A DNA stretch of 6,897 bases from Acidimicrobiaceae bacterium (GTDB lineage Bacteria > Actinomycetota > Acidimicrobiia > Acidimicrobiales > MedAcidi-G1). Positions 6,089-6,897 of the stretch are shown here, one piece after another (positions within the stretch are counted from its first letter, which is position 1; each line of letters begins with the position of its first letter). A program made the position numbers and the translations under genes. Where the stretch lies: NCBI GenBank assembly GCA_002727895.1, contig PBUO01000040.1, forward strand, positions 1 to 6,897, written 5' to 3'. The notes beneath the pieces were generated by a model. That model had not been told where the DNA came from. It ran no database searches and worked only from the letters and a program-made list of their open reading frames with translations.

Positions 6089-6633
6089 CGGCCGCGACTC
6101 CAGATCCCGTGGGGGGCCGACGGGAAGAATGGCAGGATCCGTTCCTCCAGCAGTTCCATCCCGAGTCGTCGGGCCACGGCCTGCGAGGCCTTATTCTCCG
6201 GGAGGATGCACGAGAAGAGCCGCTCTACCGGCTCGCCCCCCACCCGCACCTCCTCGAAGGCGTACCGCACAGCCTCGGCGCCGGCCTCGGTGGCGAAACC
6301 TCGCCCCCAGTGGTCGGGATGCAGCGTCCAGCCGACCTCCAAGCCCGGCCAGCCCTCTCGCTCGGGCAGGTGCAGGCCGGCCCGCCCGACGAAGGCACCG
6401 GTGGCCCGCTCCTCGAGCACCCAGTTGCCGGTCCCCCGCAGTTCCCACTGGCCCACGAACATGGCTATCTGTTGCCAGGCGTCGTCCCGGCCGTAGCCGT
6501 CCGGCAGGTGCAGCCGACGGCGGACCTCCGGGGTGTCCATCACCGCGAACAGGTCGTCGACGTCGTCGTCCCGGAACGGGCGTAGCACCAGCCGCTCGGT
6601 GGTCAGCGTCGGACAGGCAGAGTTGTCGTTCAT
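6085..6633 (-). CDS. GNAT N-acetyltransferase, RimJ/RimL type
   Basis: A 182-residue acetyl-CoA-dependent acetyltransferase of the Acetyltransf_3 group. LTTERLVLRPFRDDDVDDLFA (10-30) is the usual opening. GLEVGWTLHPDHWGRGFATEAGAEAV (97-122) contains motif A with the acetyl-CoA pyrophosphate loop HWGRGFA. LPENKASQAVARRLGM (144-159) is motif B with the conserved Asn before the last helices. The substrate cannot be predicted; relatives modify ribosomal protein N-termini, antibiotics or small amines. ATG 6633 is chosen because homology begins just after it. A GTG at 6648 would add five residues, and neither has a good ribosome site. It is divergent from the biotin carrier gene across 60 bases and ends tail-to-tail with the short + strand frame. 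No functional link to the SUF genes is visible. Confidence 0.9.
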   Translation of the reverse strand: MNDNSACPTLTTERLVLRPFRDDDVDDLFAVMDTPEVRRRLHLPDGYGRDDAWQQIAMFVGQWELRGTGNWVLEERATGAFVGRAGLHLPEREGWPGLEVGWTLHPDHWGRGFATEAGAEAVRYAFEEVRVGGEPVERLFSCILPENKASQAVARRLGMELLEERILPFFPSAPHGIWSRGR

Positions 6634-6693
6634 ACCGGGGTGGGGCACGCTCCCATCGTGGCATCGCCGAACCTCGGATGGTGGAATCCGGCA
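6634..6693. promoter_or_regulatory. Divergent intergenic region between acetyltransferase and biotin carrier genes
   Basis: These 60 bases must hold start signals for both flanking genes unless transcription begins inside them. No clear -10/-35 pair was found on either strand. GGTGGA a few bases before ATG 6694 is a weak ribosome site candidate. Confidence 0.3.
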
Positions 6694-6897
6694 ATGTCAC
6701 GGATCGAGTTGGAGTCGCCGGTTACCGGCGTGGTGTGGAAGGTGGCGGCGCCGCCGGGCACCGCTGTGGCCGTCGGTGACCCGGTGGTCGTCGTGGAGTC
6801 CATGAAGATGGAGATCCCCGTCGAGGCCACCACCGCCGGCACGGTCGCCGAGGTGCTGGTGGCCGAAGGTGACCAGGTGGCCGAGGACGCCATGGTC
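6694..6897 (+). CDS. Stand-alone biotin/lipoyl attachment domain protein (3' end cut)
   Basis: The first 68 residues of a single-domain biotinyl carrier protein; the frame runs open to the window end. It opens IELESPVTGVVWKV and has the attachment motif ESMKMEIPV with the modified Lys at position 38. It then continues TAGTVAEVLVAEGDQVAED as the second half of the hammerhead. Met on both sides of the Lys is typical of biotinylated rather than lipoylated domains. Family members of this kind are about 70 residues, so only a few are missing. It would carry CO2 for an acyl-CoA carboxylase, with biotin added by a BirA-type ligase. No carboxylase subunit is visible; one might follow to the right. 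ATG 6694 gives the standard domain edge. Confidence 0.9.
   Translation, partial: MSRIELESPVTGVVWKVAAPPGTAVAVGDPVVVVESMKMEIPVEATTAGTVAEVLVAEGDQVAEDAMV

Overview
The window is a GC-rich, tightly packed piece of bacterial chromosome. Its codons end almost always in G or C, and several neighbouring genes overlap by 1-4 bases. Most of it is iron-sulfur (Fe-S) cluster assembly (SUF) genes. The scaffold is SufU rather than SufE, a small Rieske ferredoxin lies between SufD and SufC, and there is a PPOX-fold protein of the Rv2061 type. Together these point to a high-GC actinobacterium, possibly a deep or marine lineage such as Acidimicrobiia. That placement is inference; no rRNA is present.

Layout. 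Positions 1-2631 (+ strand) hold the 3' half of a canonical sufC, then sufS (cysteine desulfurase), sufU (sulfur-transfer/scaffold) and a PPOX split-barrel flavin/F420-type protein. All are closely spaced, so this is the distal part of a SUF operon whose start (probably sufB) lies left of the window. Positions 2650-5485 (- strand) hold a second unit pointing toward the first: sufD, a Rieske ferredoxin, a second and divergent sufC, and a pterin-4a-carbinolamine dehydratase-like gene. The two units meet across an 18-bp gap that contains a small hairpin. Upstream of sufD, a 132-bp gap carries an imperfect 36-bp dyad, a leader stem-loop and a GAGGT ribosome site in front of a probable CTG start.

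To the right are a small excisionase-type helix-turn-helix protein (- strand, possibly leaderless), a short + strand reading frame that looks coding but is broken by one extra C, a RimJ/RimL-type GNAT acetyltransferase (- strand), and the start of a stand-alone biotin/lipoyl carrier protein (+ strand) cut by the window end.

How it works together: SufS takes sulfur from cysteine and passes it to SufU. The SufB-SufC-SufD ATPase scaffold builds the cluster, with SufB presumably off-window. The Rieske protein may supply electrons or be a client. The notable point is that SUF is split into two convergent half-operons, each with its own SufC, and SufD pairs with the more divergent one. No mobile element, CRISPR array, tRNA or rRNA was seen.
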